A DNA stretch of 64,000 bases from Fredinandcohnia humi (GTDB lineage Bacteria > Bacillota > Bacilli > Bacillales > Bacillaceae_L). The translations under genes and the position numbers were made by a program. The notes beneath the pieces were generated by a model. It saw only the letters and a program-made list of their open reading frames with translations, was not told where the DNA came from and ran no database searches. Positions 17,315 to 25,327 of the stretch are shown in pieces. The first letter of the stretch is position 1. Each line of letters begins with the position of its first letter. The DNA lies in contig NZ_LMBW01000001.1 in NCBI RefSeq assembly GCF_001439915.1, positions 403,429-467,428 of the forward strand, read 5' to 3'.

Positions 17315-18418
17315 TTGAAAATCTTAGTGATTTGGCGCTTATTAACAGTAGGTGGTGTGAATGCAGGCTGGCGTAACAGAGCCATCTATTTTAATAAATA
17401 CGGAATAGAAACAGACTTTATGTATGTGAAAGATCTTGGTGGCATGCATATTATGGAAGATGTTGCAAATGTCTACTTAACAGACGATAAAGAAGAAATT
17501 GTAAATATCATTAAAAAGAACAAATATGATGTAATCATTATTTGCGATACGAAAAAGGGCTTTAATTGGATTCGAAAGGCAAAATACAAGGGGCCTCTTA
17601 TTCTAGAGGCTCGTACCCCGGAAATTCTAAAGCTTACTCGCCATCTTCCTGATTTTGACGAGATCACGCCTGACCGTCTAATTGTACCCTCACATCACCA
17701 AAAGCGTCTCGCATCCATTCTAATCGATTCAAACGCACCATACGAGGTGATCTACAACGGGATTGACACAGATTTCTTTAAACCACTACTTCCAGAAGAA
17801 ACCCACTTAAACAAGGAACCGATTATTCCAAACGGAAAAAAGGTAGTTGCCTATATTGGTAGATTGGACGGGAGGAAAAACTGGAAGCTTTTAATGGAAA
17901 TTGCTCATCAAATCAAAAGTGAGCGGGATGACATTGAAATTTGGATCATTGGCGGGGAAAATAGTGTGCAAAAAAGTGAATTTGAAATCTATTGGACACA
18001 GCATGGTCTAACAGATATTGTCAAATGGTATCCGGTGGTTGCCTATCAAGAAATGCCACATATGTACTCGAAGGTTCGCCAGTCAGGTGGATGCACGATT
18101 GCCACAACAAAGGGTGAGTCGTTCGGAAATACCTTTATTGAATCTATGGCTTGTGGGGTACCAGTAGTCGCTCCAGGCATCTCATCCATTCCAGAGATTG
18201 TCGAAGATGGAAAAACAGGCTTGTTGTATATTGAGGAAAATGCACGAGATGCAGCGAAAAAAATCTATCAAGCCATCGACTCACCAGAGTATTATCAAAC
18301 TTTAGCAAATAATGCAAGAGAACGCGTAGAATCAAACTTCTCGCTCGAAAAATGTGCAGAAAGCTATATCAGATTACTTCAAGAGCTGACGGGGGGTGAG
18401 GGACATCCAACCAACTAA
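17315..18418 (+). CDS. Family 4 glycosyltransferase, CotSA/YtcC-like
   Basis: 367 residues, GT-B fold. The C-terminal donor domain carries VVAYIGRLDGRKNW and the E-x7-E motif ESFGNTFIESMACGVP followed by GISSIPEIVEDGKTG. Retaining enzymes of this type use UDP- or GDP-sugars. No membrane span, so it is probably cytoplasmic (mother cell). TTG start behind AAAGGAGG, 32 bp after the kinase-like gene, and its end overlaps the next gene by 23 bases. Resembles B. subtilis spore-coat CotSA and YtcC by context and motif; donor and acceptor unknown. Confidence 0.85.
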   Translation: MKILVIWRLLTVGGVNAGWRNRAIYFNKYGIETDFMYVKDLGGMHIMEDVANVYLTDDKEEIVNIIKKNKYDVIIICDTKKGFNWIRKAKYKGPLILEARTPEILKLTRHLPDFDEITPDRLIVPSHHQKRLASILIDSNAPYEVIYNGIDTDFFKPLLPEETHLNKEPIIPNGKKVVAYIGRLDGRKNWKLLMEIAHQIKSERDDIEIWIIGGENSVQKSEFEIYWTQHGLTDIVKWYPVVAYQEMPHMYSKVRQSGGCTIATTKGESFGNTFIESMACGVPVVAPGISSIPEIVEDGKTGLLYIEENARDAAKKIYQAIDSPEYYQTLANNARERVESNFSLEKCAESYIRLLQELTGGEGHPTN

Positions 18419-19175
18419 GTATCATCAATTGTTTGAAGGGAAATCGAATAATGCACATCTCTTTTCATTTGATAATGGAAAACAGTATATTGTGAAATTC
18501 TTAAAGGAAGGCCAAGAGAAGGTATTGTTTAATGAATGGGTTGGCTATTCCATTGCACGCTATCTTCAACTCCCAATTCCACCAAGCCGCTTAGTACAAA
18601 TCCCGCAAAACTATTTTAGTGAATTAACCGATGGGGAGCTTGTGAAAGTAACAAATACGCAGTTTGCAACTGAGTATATCCCCAACTGTCAAAACGCTCA
18701 CAAATTAACATCGCCGAATGTCATCAATCGCAAGCAACTTGCGGGAATTATCATAATGGATTATTGGCTTTATAATCTCGATCGGACGAAAAAAAACGTA
18801 CTTTTTAAGGAAGTCACTGAAGGAAATCACAAGCTTTATATAATCGATCATGCTGACCTATTTGGTTCATTTGCTTGGGAGAGTAGCAATCTCTCAACCT
18901 ACTGTAGGAAGCTCATGAAAAGCGCGACACATGAACTGATCGCGAGCTTCATTCAAGATGAAAAAGATTTCTACGACCAACTGGCCATCATCCAATCGAT
19001 TCCAATCCACTTATTAAACGAAATTGTGGAGTTCACGCCAGAGGACTGGGGAATTACAGAAGAGGATAAAAAGCAAGTTGTCGATTATTTAGTGTGTCGC
19101 CGAGATTTGGTCCTCCACAAATTGATTCAGAATTTTATAAAGACACGCTACCGCCCACTTCATTCAAACACGTAA
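18396..19175 (+). CDS. HipA-like kinase family protein
   Basis: 259 residues. The core reads NAHLFSFDNGKQYIVKFL with the ATP-site Lys, a catalytic-loop-like DYWLYNLDRTKKNVLF (Asp and two Asn) and IIDHADLFG as the metal-binding segment. This is the short HipA_2-type kinase fold found alone, without a HipB antitoxin. GTG start within the end of the preceding glycosyltransferase gene implies translational coupling. It is the third gene of the operon and is followed by a terminator. The substrate is unknown; the partner glycosyltransferase suggests a sugar or glycosylated coat protein. Confidence 0.72.
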   Translation: MRDIQPTKYHQLFEGKSNNAHLFSFDNGKQYIVKFLKEGQEKVLFNEWVGYSIARYLQLPIPPSRLVQIPQNYFSELTDGELVKVTNTQFATEYIPNCQNAHKLTSPNVINRKQLAGIIIMDYWLYNLDRTKKNVLFKEVTEGNHKLYIIDHADLFGSFAWESSNLSTYCRKLMKSATHELIASFIQDEKDFYDQLAIIQSIPIHLLNEIVEFTPEDWGITEEDKKQVVDYLVCRRDLVLHKLIQNFIKTRYRPLHSNT

Positions 19176-19183
19176 AAACTAGT

Positions 19184-19219
19184 AAAAAGTCCTTCATCAT
19201 GAGTGTGAAGGACTTTTCG
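19184..19219. terminator. Bidirectional terminator
   Basis: AAAAGTCCTTCA with TGAAGGACTTTT between convergent genes; A and T runs on both sides. Confidence 0.85.
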
Positions 19220-19261
19220 CTGCGATGAAACTAGTAAAAAATTTATTCATCAAAAAAACCT

Positions 19262-20059
19262 TTAATAGTTTACAATAATTTTATTTAGGGAAAAAGTTCC
19301 CTTTGGCAGTTCTTTGCTGTATACAAACCCATCTACTACAACTGATTGACTGTCTTCAATCTTCAATAGACTAAGATCAAACTGAGGGAAGATGATGGTC
19401 TCGTTTGGTGGGAGCGGGTTTGGACCTACATATTTGATCCAGTATTCTCCATTTCCCTTAATTTTTTCTTTCCAATTTTCATGTAAAAAGACCCAATCAA
19501 TTTCGGATTCAATAAAGTTTTGGGATTTTTTATTGGCGATTTTTCCACTTAAAGTACCTGCATTTTGAGGAGTTAGCTTGATACAAACGATAAGATCTTG
19601 TATGTCTTTTGTTCCTGTATTTTTTATGATGAAATCCCCGATGATGGTGATATCATCATCTGTAGTGGCCGGTAAGAGGGTCGAATAAGCAAAATAGGCT
19701 TGAATGGCCGCAAAGGCTTCAACAGGTTTTTCCTTTGGTGCCTCGGCTAGAGGTTTAGACGAAACGACTTTTTGCTGGAGTAAATTTGAGCGTTTTTTTT
19801 CCTCCTCAAGCTCGACTTCAAGCAGCGTAAGCTCTTCCTTTAATTCATAGATTTCCTTCTGATATGTCTCGAGTTGTTGATCCTCTATTTTATATAATTT
19901 TTCCTGTAAATATTGATTCCGGATTTTTTCCTTTTCAATGCTTGCTTGAAGGGATTTCAGTTTCTGCTCGTAGGATACGATTTCGGCTTGATAATGAATA
20001 ATACGTTGCTTCAGTTGAATATGATCTTCCTGACGCCCTTGCTGCTGTTTTGGTTTCAA
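19262..20059 (-). CDS. Coiled-coil protein with C-terminal beta domain, probable spore-surface component
   Basis: 265 residues. Residues about 12-110 form a long coiled coil (heptads with many Glu/Lys/Gln), then a linker and, from about 125, a beta-rich domain with ITIIGDFIIKNTGTKDIQDL, reminiscent of NEAT-like or transthyretin-like folds but not assigned. The coiled-coil start (LKQRIIHYQAEIVSYE) is clearly related to the 107-residue protein encoded at 21,049 (LQQKIIHLQAELSKYK). The strong site GGAGAGGAGG precedes an ATG. No signal peptide, which is usual for spore coat proteins made in the mother cell. Function unknown. Confidence 0.65.
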   Translation of the reverse strand: MKPKQQQGRQEDHIQLKQRIIHYQAEIVSYEQKLKSLQASIEKEKIRNQYLQEKLYKIEDQQLETYQKEIYELKEELTLLEVELEEEKKRSNLLQQKVVSSKPLAEAPKEKPVEAFAAIQAYFAYSTLLPATTDDDITIIGDFIIKNTGTKDIQDLIVCIKLTPQNAGTLSGKIANKKSQNFIESEIDWVFLHENWKEKIKGNGEYWIKYVGPNPLPPNETIIFPQFDLSLLKIEDSQSVVVDGFVYSKELPKGTFSLNKIIVNY

Positions 20060-20121
20060 ATGGTTCCCTCCTCTCCTTTACAAGTTATGTAAGAAACGTT
20101 CATTTTGTGTTTTTGAACGAA

Positions 20122-20163
20122 CAAAAAATAAACTAGACTGCTGGTGATTCAACAGTCTAGTTT
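20122..20163 (-). terminator. Terminator of the 238-residue coat-like gene
   Basis: AAACTAGACTG (20130-20140) with CAGTCTAGTTT (20153-20163); the minus-strand tail is T-rich. Confidence 0.85.
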
Positions 20164-20175
20164 AACCTGTGCCGC

Positions 20176-20892
20176 TTAGTGAGCAGGAAAAACTTCTGGA
20201 CATTGTGGTGGGAATTTTTCTGTTGGACAAATTGCAACTTCTTCTAGGATTTCTTCACGTGGATGACAGTGTTTAGCTTCAATTTGTAGCTTCACATCTG
20301 CTTCAGTTTGAACCTCTAGGCAAAGTGTAAGCTGGATATCCAATTGGTGGAGATCTGCCTCACAAATTAATGTTGCATCGCAGTCAGCTAATGATACATG
20401 TACATTTAGGTCAGTTCCCTCAGGGGCACATAATAGGAATGTTTGCGATGTTACGAATGGGATTGGAGTTTTTGTCTTGCATACAATATGATCCATTTCG
20501 TCAACGATTTCTACTGTTATAAAGCCTCTAACTAGAACTTTTACCCTTTGCAGAGTTACTTTATCACCATTAGGTAAAGTTACAGTAACTGGATGGCGTT
20601 GCCCGATTTCTTGAACAGAAACTTGATTATTATGTTGGAAACCAGTTTCAACTGGATGACCCATTGAATCACTTAAGAAGCAATTAACCGATACGTTGTG
20701 AAATTGGTGTAGAAAATTACAAAGTTCATCAAGAGTCCGCTCTGTGTGACCATCGCATTTGAATTTTACAGGAAGATTGTTTGTGAATGTTTGATTTACG
20801 TCAATCTGACGAGTGATCCAGTCATAAATTTTTCTTGTCAGTATACAAACTTTTTCTGTGTCTTTATGATCGTTATGATGCTTTGAACTCAC
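20176..20892 (-). CDS. Putative spore coat/exosporium beta-rich protein
   Basis: 238 residues, no named family certain. It begins with a charged leader, then VCILTRKIYDWITRQID, a phrase shared by several Bacillus spore proteins, and continues as repeated beta strands with scattered Cys and His (LICEADLHQLDIQLTLCLEV). No signal peptide or membrane span. A sigma-K-like promoter with correct 16-bp spacing lies upstream, divergent from a second one, and a strong GGAGG site and terminator frame it. A structural coat or exosporium subunit is inferred from content, promoter and neighbours. Confidence 0.6.
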   Translation of the reverse strand: MSSKHHNDHKDTEKVCILTRKIYDWITRQIDVNQTFTNNLPVKFKCDGHTERTLDELCNFLHQFHNVSVNCFLSDSMGHPVETGFQHNNQVSVQEIGQRHPVTVTLPNGDKVTLQRVKVLVRGFITVEIVDEMDHIVCKTKTPIPFVTSQTFLLCAPEGTDLNVHVSLADCDATLICEADLHQLDIQLTLCLEVQTEADVKLQIEAKHCHPREEILEEVAICPTEKFPPQCPEVFPAH

Positions 20893-20943
20893 TTGTGTGT
20901 TCCTCCTTTTTGTTTTAATAACCCTTGGGTATTGGGGCTACTG

Positions 20944-20970
20944 TATAGTATGTTTTAGATAGTCAAGTGT
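20944..20970 (-). promoter_or_regulatory. Sigma-K-like promoter of the coat-like gene
   Basis: On the minus strand AC (plus 20969-20970), 16 bp, CATACTATA (plus 20944-20952). Matches the sigma-K consensus at every fixed base. Confidence 0.65.
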
Positions 20971-20976
20971 GCTGTG

Positions 20977-21004
20977 ACATTAGCGGAATTTTGGTCATAT
21001 GATA
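20977..21004 (+). promoter_or_regulatory. Sigma-K-like promoter, divergent
   Basis: AC at 20977-20978, 17 bp, CATATGATA at 20996-21004, 45 bp before the GTG start of the coiled-coil gene. Forms a back-to-back pair with the promoter at 20944. Confidence 0.65.
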
Positions 21005-21048
21005 TGGAGAATCAAGACTTTATACAGACTTTATGAGGAGGGTAAAAA

Positions 21049-21372
21049 GTGAATCGAAATTCTAGTAATCAAGTGATTTTACAACAAAAAATTATCCACT
21101 TGCAGGCAGAACTATCAAAATATAAATCCGTTCAAAAGGACAAATTACTATTTGAAAACGAAAATTTAAGGGAACAGATTAACCAATTACGTTCTGAAAA
21201 TGAGCTGCTAAAACAGCAGGTTGTTTCGACACATATTCACGAAGCGACACAAAAAAGGTCAGTTGAACCAATCAAAAAAGCGCAGAAATCACGTCCGCTG
21301 AACAATGAATCAGAAGGTATGGAAAATGGGTGGTTCTTTAGTAACCTCATCCATGAAAGGAATAAAAAATAG
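21049..21372 (+). CDS. 107-residue coiled-coil protein, related to the one at 19.3-20.1 kb
   Basis: GTG start behind GAGGAGGG. Residues about 8-65 are a heptad-rich coiled coil (QQKIIHLQAELSKYKSVQ onward), then a short basic linker and a C-terminal ENGWFFSNLIHERNKK. The N-terminal helix matches that of the 265-residue protein, so the two may co-assemble. No enzymatic motif. It has a sigma-K-like promoter and lies in a cluster of probable spore-surface genes. Confidence 0.65.
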   Translation: MNRNSSNQVILQQKIIHLQAELSKYKSVQKDKLLFENENLREQINQLRSENELLKQQVVSTHIHEATQKRSVEPIKKAQKSRPLNNESEGMENGWFFSNLIHERNKK

Positions 21373-21386
21373 GTAGAACGTGGAAA

Positions 21387-21414
21387 ACAAAAAGCCCTAA
21401 AGGGACATATACTA
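21387..21414 (+). promoter_or_regulatory. Sigma-K-like promoter of the Cys-tailed small gene
   Basis: AC at 21387-21388, 17 bp, CATATACTA at 21406-21414; 28 bp before the ATG. Confidence 0.6.
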
Positions 21415-21442
21415 CCATTATACCAACTATGGAGGAATAAAT

Positions 21443-21556
21443 ATGAATGTGAATAAAAAGATCAATCAATCAGAAGCTAAGGTTTTTTCTTCCACTAATA
21501 AAAATAAACCTGTTAAGAAAAAGTCTGGTGGCTGTGGGTGTAAGAAAGTTAGATAA
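21443..21556 (+). CDS. 37-residue Lys-rich protein with CGCKK tail
   Basis: A small gene with strong site GGAGGA, its own sigma-K-like promoter and a terminator. The protein is Lys/Ser/Asn-rich and ends in KKKSGGCGCKKVR; the CGC pair suggests disulfide cross-linking. Small Cys- and Lys-rich proteins are typical cross-linked coat components. No family recognised. Confidence 0.6.
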   Translation: MNVNKKINQSEAKVFSSTNKNKPVKKKSGGCGCKKVR

Positions 21557-21563
21557 TGTACGT

Positions 21564-21605
21564 AAGCCTCTCATCAATGATTGGATCTGATGTGAGGTTT
21601 TTCTT
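21564..21605 (+). terminator. Terminator of the 37-residue gene
   Basis: AAGCCTCTCATCA with TGATGTGAGGTTT (one mismatch), then TTTC. Confidence 0.75.
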
Positions 21606-21668
21606 TAGAATCACAGGACAAAATTAAATTTTTCGATGAAGTAATTTGAAAAATGTGGAGTTTCGATT

Positions 21669-21842
21669 TTACACCACAAACGAGTGCAACTTTGTGGACA
21701 TATATGTCACAGTATAACTTTTTCTCATAAATCCAACATTTTCATCAGCCGGGATTTTAGGAAAGTCGCATGGCACAGAATGGCCGCATTTATGTGCATT
21801 AAGAGTAGCCTCAGCTACTACGTGTGTTATGTCGACTGCCAA
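21669..21842 (-). pseudogene. Possible remnant of a small protein gene
   Basis: The minus strand encodes 57 residues from a TTG at 21842: ITHVVAEATLNAHKCGHSVP, then CDFPKIPADENVGF, to a stop at 21669. Composition looks protein-like, but no clear ribosome site exists, and a matching N-terminal stretch (EQELLK) lies upstream in another frame. I read it as a decayed gene. The rest of 21,606-21,982 holds nothing else I can support. Confidence 0.3.
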
Positions 21843-21982
21843 TTGTTCTTCCTTTTCAATAATTCTTGTTCAGTGTTAAACTAGACCATTAAATGTCGGG
21901 CTATTTCCCATAAGCCATTTCCAACCATAATCTGAAATTGTACGGAGGAATTTTTGGTCAGAAATAAGGGTGAATTTTAATC

Positions 21983-22855
21983 ATGAAAAAAATACTTCTT
22001 TTAGGTGCGAATAGTCAGCTTGGAACTGATATTCAATATATTTTCTCCTTTTATCCCCAATACGAACTCATAATTGTTTATCGTAAAGACCTAGATATTG
22101 AAAAAGACGATATATACCAGTTTCTTAAACAAATAGATTTTGATGTCCTTATTAATTGCACTTCCTACCATAAAACAGATGAATGTGAAGATTTTCCTTT
22201 AAGATCATTAATTGTGAATGGAATAGCTGTCAGGAAAATGGCGATGTTATGTAATCTTCACAACAAATTATTGATTCATTTTTCAACGGATTATGTATTT
22301 GACGGTAAGAAAAATCAACCCTACGTGGAAAACGATAGTACAAACCCACTAAATATGTATGGGGTTAGTAAGCTTACTGGAGAACATTTTATTAAGAGCC
22401 TCCATGATAAATTTTTCATTTTTCGGGTTTCCTCATTATTTGGGTTGGCTGGTCCAATTGAAAAAGGAAATAATTTTATTGAAACAGTGATTCAGCTTGG
22501 AAAGCAAGGTAAGAAATTAAATTTAATTAATGATCAAGTGATGTCGCCTACCTATACTTTAGAAATCGCAATCGCAGTTATAAAATTCATCGACCAAAAT
22601 ATAGATGAATATGGTATTTATCATTGTTCAGGAGAAGGTGAATGCAGTTGGTATGAATTTGCCGAAGAAATATTCGAGCTATTATATATGAATGTTGTAC
22701 TCATTCCAGTACCGTATACATCTAATCAAACAAAAGCTCAAAGGCCGCTATATAGTGCATTAGATAATACTAAACTTAAGAATTTTTACCAAATGAAACA
22801 TTGGAGGGATTCATTAAGCGATTATTTGATTAGAAGAGGGCACTTTAACGAATAA
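21983..22855 (+). CDS. RmlD-like sugar nucleotide 4-keto-reductase (SDR)
   Basis: 290 residues, extended short-chain dehydrogenase. The Rossmann motif is LLGANSQLGTDI, the active-site region STDYVFDG has Thr/Tyr, and YGVSKLTGE carries Tyr-x3-Lys. Closest in pattern to dTDP-4-dehydrorhamnose reductase, which finishes dTDP-rhamnose synthesis. No rmlA, B or C is in the window, so it either works with enzymes encoded elsewhere or reduces another 4-keto sugar such as a CDP- or GDP-linked one from this locus. ATG start preceded by AAGGGTG. Own terminator. Confidence 0.82.
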   Translation: MKKILLLGANSQLGTDIQYIFSFYPQYELIIVYRKDLDIEKDDIYQFLKQIDFDVLINCTSYHKTDECEDFPLRSLIVNGIAVRKMAMLCNLHNKLLIHFSTDYVFDGKKNQPYVENDSTNPLNMYGVSKLTGEHFIKSLHDKFFIFRVSSLFGLAGPIEKGNNFIETVIQLGKQGKKLNLINDQVMSPTYTLEIAIAVIKFIDQNIDEYGIYHCSGEGECSWYEFAEEIFELLYMNVVLIPVPYTSNQTKAQRPLYSALDNTKLKNFYQMKHWRDSLSDYLIRRGHFNE

Positions 22856-22857
22856 TG

Positions 22858-22892
22858 TAGACTGTTGGTATTTTCCAACAGTCTGTTTTATG
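22858..22892 (+). terminator. Terminator after the RmlD-like gene
   Basis: GACTGTTGG with CCAACAGTC, then TGTTTTA. Confidence 0.85.
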
Positions 22893-22982
22893 GCATAAAA
22901 TTAATAAAGAATTCTCTGCCAGTATTAAATAAGTTCCTCATGTTCAAAAGTTTCGTTCGTACCTAATGCATAACACCCCCTT

Positions 22983-23546
22983 TTATTTCCACTTACTATA
23001 TGTTTGTGGATCAAGATTCTTTACCTGTTGTAAGAATTTCTCATATAAATTAAGCTTTTTAAGCATTTTTAATAATTTTAATGGTTTAACGGTTTGGGGT
23101 TTAGATGGATTTTTACTTCCATGATCAATTTTTTTTAGTTCTCCATCATTTGTTACAAGAATATGTCGGTATTCTATATCCGTTTTATTAAATCGTTTCA
23201 TTTCCTTTACTAGAAATAGGATTTGTTTCGTTAATGATTGATCTAAGATTTCTTTTTCTTTCAGATATTGATCTAAAGGAACCCCCTTTATATATTCCAT
23301 CACAATGTAATTATCTCCTGTTTCAAACACCATTGGCATAAAGGGCAAGCCTTCCAACTGTTTTATGATTGCGCATTCTTTTTTAGCTTGTTTGGAAATG
23401 GCAAAAATTTTTACACATCTTTGGGGTGTAAGTTGAAAAACAGCTCCCTGTTTACCTTGTCCAATCAACTTGTAAATTGTTGGATTATGAATTTTAAGAC
23501 TTTTATTTCCATTCCTAGAAACAGAGATGGATTTAAAATTATCCAA
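22983..23546 (-). CDS. Small YrzF-like protein kinase homologue
   Basis: 187 residues: GQGKQGAVFQL glycine loop, Lys in RCVKIF, IVMEYIKG hinge, catalytic-loop-like YRHILVTNDG and metal site KKIDHG. It is the same reduced kinase type as the gene at 16,278 but without the Lys-rich tail. Site GAAGGAGG. CATAAACTA upstream (plus 23579-23587) resembles a sigma-K -10 but its -35 is poor. Target unknown. Confidence 0.75.
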   Translation of the reverse strand: MDNFKSISVSRNGNKSLKIHNPTIYKLIGQGKQGAVFQLTPQRCVKIFAISKQAKKECAIIKQLEGLPFMPMVFETGDNYIVMEYIKGVPLDQYLKEKEILDQSLTKQILFLVKEMKRFNKTDIEYRHILVTNDGELKKIDHGSKNPSKPQTVKPLKLLKMLKKLNLYEKFLQQVKNLDPQTYSKWK

Positions 23547-23793
23547 TTTCTAATTTCCTCCTTCTATTGTAATTTTAATAGTTTATGAAAGTTATTAGTT
23601 GATTGCTTGTATGATTAACATATTTTTTAATTACCTATTAAACGGTATTTAAATAGGGTTTCTGAACTTTTAAACTGGCAAATTTGAAGAAAGGGACATG
23701 GTAAAAAGACATGCCCCATACTAGGAAGGTTTGTGGAAATACTCAATTTTGGGGTTGGTAAATGGATGGTAACATTTAAACTAAAATCCTTAA

Positions 23794-23970
23794 CTAGTCG
23801 TGGAAATCTTCAACTGTTGTTTCTTTTTTCTTTTTATTGTTTGCTCGTCCTGCTTGATTTTTAGGTCTTTCCTTTTGTCTTACCTTCTTCTTTTTATCCC
23901 TTTCTTTTTTCTCGTTATTCTTCTGTTTGTTCTTCTTTTTATCTACCAATTTACATTCACCACCTTCCAT
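23794..23970 (-). CDS. 58-residue Lys-rich small protein
   Basis: A minus-strand gene starting ATG at 23970 after GAGGTACGACA. The sequence begins MEGGECKLVD, then carries dense Lys/Asn/Gln/Arg blocks (KKKNKQKNNEKKERDKKKK) and ends ETTVEDFHD. The net charge is strongly positive. It lies 124 bp downstream of the second GalU-like gene in the same direction and may be cotranscribed. A similar gene is at 29,373 and a similar tail ends the glycosyltransferase at 32,275. Binding to acidic glycan is a guess from charge and context. Confidence 0.62.
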   Translation of the reverse strand: MEGGECKLVDKKKNKQKNNEKKERDKKKKVRQKERPKNQAGRANNKKKKETTVEDFHD

Positions 23971-24093
23971 TGTCGTACCTCAATATATTCATATTTATTA
24001 AAGTTGTATCATTTAAAAACCTAGTTTGAAAAAACAGGCAAACGAATTAGTAGAGATTATAAAAAAATATTATTGTCCATTCTGCCTATTTTT

Positions 24094-24897
24094 CTAAACA
24101 GAACCAAATCGATTGATCAGCTGGAGATATTCATCCATCTTCCCAATATCGTAACGCTGGCCATTGATCACCTTTCCAAAACAATTATCTTGTTGAAGCA
24201 TTAATTTTATTGCATCTGTAAGTTGATATTCGCCCCCGGCACCAGGGATTACTTGTTCCAAATATTTAAAGATTGAAGGGCTTAATATATATCGTCCAAT
24301 AACCGCTAGATTCGAGGGAGGGGAACTTTCCGGTTTTTCTATAATATCTTTTAGTAAATACAAAGATTCTTCCATTTCTTCACCATTAATGACCCCATAA
24401 TTTTTTAATTCATCCTCATTTACTTCCTTTAGAGCAATTACATTTCCTTTATATTGTTTATAAAGGTCTATTAGTTCCAATATCCCTGCTTTTTCTTTCC
24501 CCAAAATGATGTCGTCGGGTAGTAATACGGCAAATGAATCGTTTCCTACAAATCGTTTTGCAAGGCTAATAGCGTCACCAAGTCCGTTTGCTCTGGGCTG
24601 TCTAACAAATTGGATGTGAACTTTTGGTATCTGTGCATTCTGGAGCAAATGCTGTTTATTTTTTGATTCCAAAATCGCTTCAAGTTCAGGAGAATCATCA
24701 AAGTAGTCTATAATGGAATTTTTTGAACGTGAGACAATAATTAATAATTCTTCTATTCCTGAGGCTGCTGCTTCTTCTACAATATAATGAATAGCTGGTT
24801 TTCCGTTTATTGGAAACATTTCTTTAGGTATAACCTTTGTGATAGGCAGATTACGAGTGCCGTATCCTGCTGCTGGTATCACTGCTTTTTTTATCAA
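24094..24897 (-). CDS. Second GalU-like UTP--glucose-1-phosphate uridylyltransferase
   Basis: 267 residues, clearly paralogous to the gene at 10,009 (IPAAGYGTRNLPITKVIPKEM, VRQPRANGLGDAISLAKRFVGN, LLPDDI, EYQLTDAIKLML). Predicted to make UDP-glucose or a related UDP-sugar. It shares the divergent PITK motif rather than canonical PATK, so the pair forms a subfamily in this locus. The ATG at 24897 is preceded by GAGGTG. The 430 bp upstream contain no supported gene apart from a strong AGGAGG site before a five-codon frame at 25,184, possibly the stump of a lost gene. Confidence 0.82.
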   Translation of the reverse strand: MIKKAVIPAAGYGTRNLPITKVIPKEMFPINGKPAIHYIVEEAAASGIEELLIIVSRSKNSIIDYFDDSPELEAILESKNKQHLLQNAQIPKVHIQFVRQPRANGLGDAISLAKRFVGNDSFAVLLPDDIILGKEKAGILELIDLYKQYKGNVIALKEVNEDELKNYGVINGEEMEESLYLLKDIIEKPESSPPSNLAVIGRYILSPSIFKYLEQVIPGAGGEYQLTDAIKLMLQQDNCFGKVINGQRYDIGKMDEYLQLINRFGSV

Positions 24898-25327
24898 TGT
24901 TCAATTCACCTCTGTAGAATTTTTATACATAGCTTATTCGCTAAAACAGTGTAGGAAACTTGTCCAACTATAAAGAGGCTGATGTTGTACGAAGGCAGTT
25001 CCCTTTAAAGGGAGTAGACTATCTAATCATTCGGGGTATAGAATTGGTGGTTAAATTGTTAAATTACTGAATGTCTGTAAAAAATGAGCCTGATTTTCTA
25101 ATTTAATAGTTAAGTATCTAATCAATCGATTGAGTCTTTTAATATAGTAATAGTATCTAAAGTGTAGAGGAGGGTTATTAATTATGGGAAATTCAGCTTG
25201 ATCTTTCATATTTTATAGTTAATCAACATTTTTAATATTATAAGTCCAAACAATTATGAGATTTATAGAATATAAATAATACATAAAAATAGGGAAATGC
25301 TCTCTATTTATGAAAGGAGTTGAATTG

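Noticed and set aside
18396-19175. HipBA toxin-antitoxin system
   Set aside because: No HipB-like DNA-binding partner is encoded next to the HipA-like gene; it is instead coupled to a glycosyltransferase.
23800-24024. 74-codon plus-strand frame rich in Phe/Leu
   Set aside because: Antisense of the Lys-rich minus-strand gene at 23,794-23,970, which has a proper start and ribosome site.
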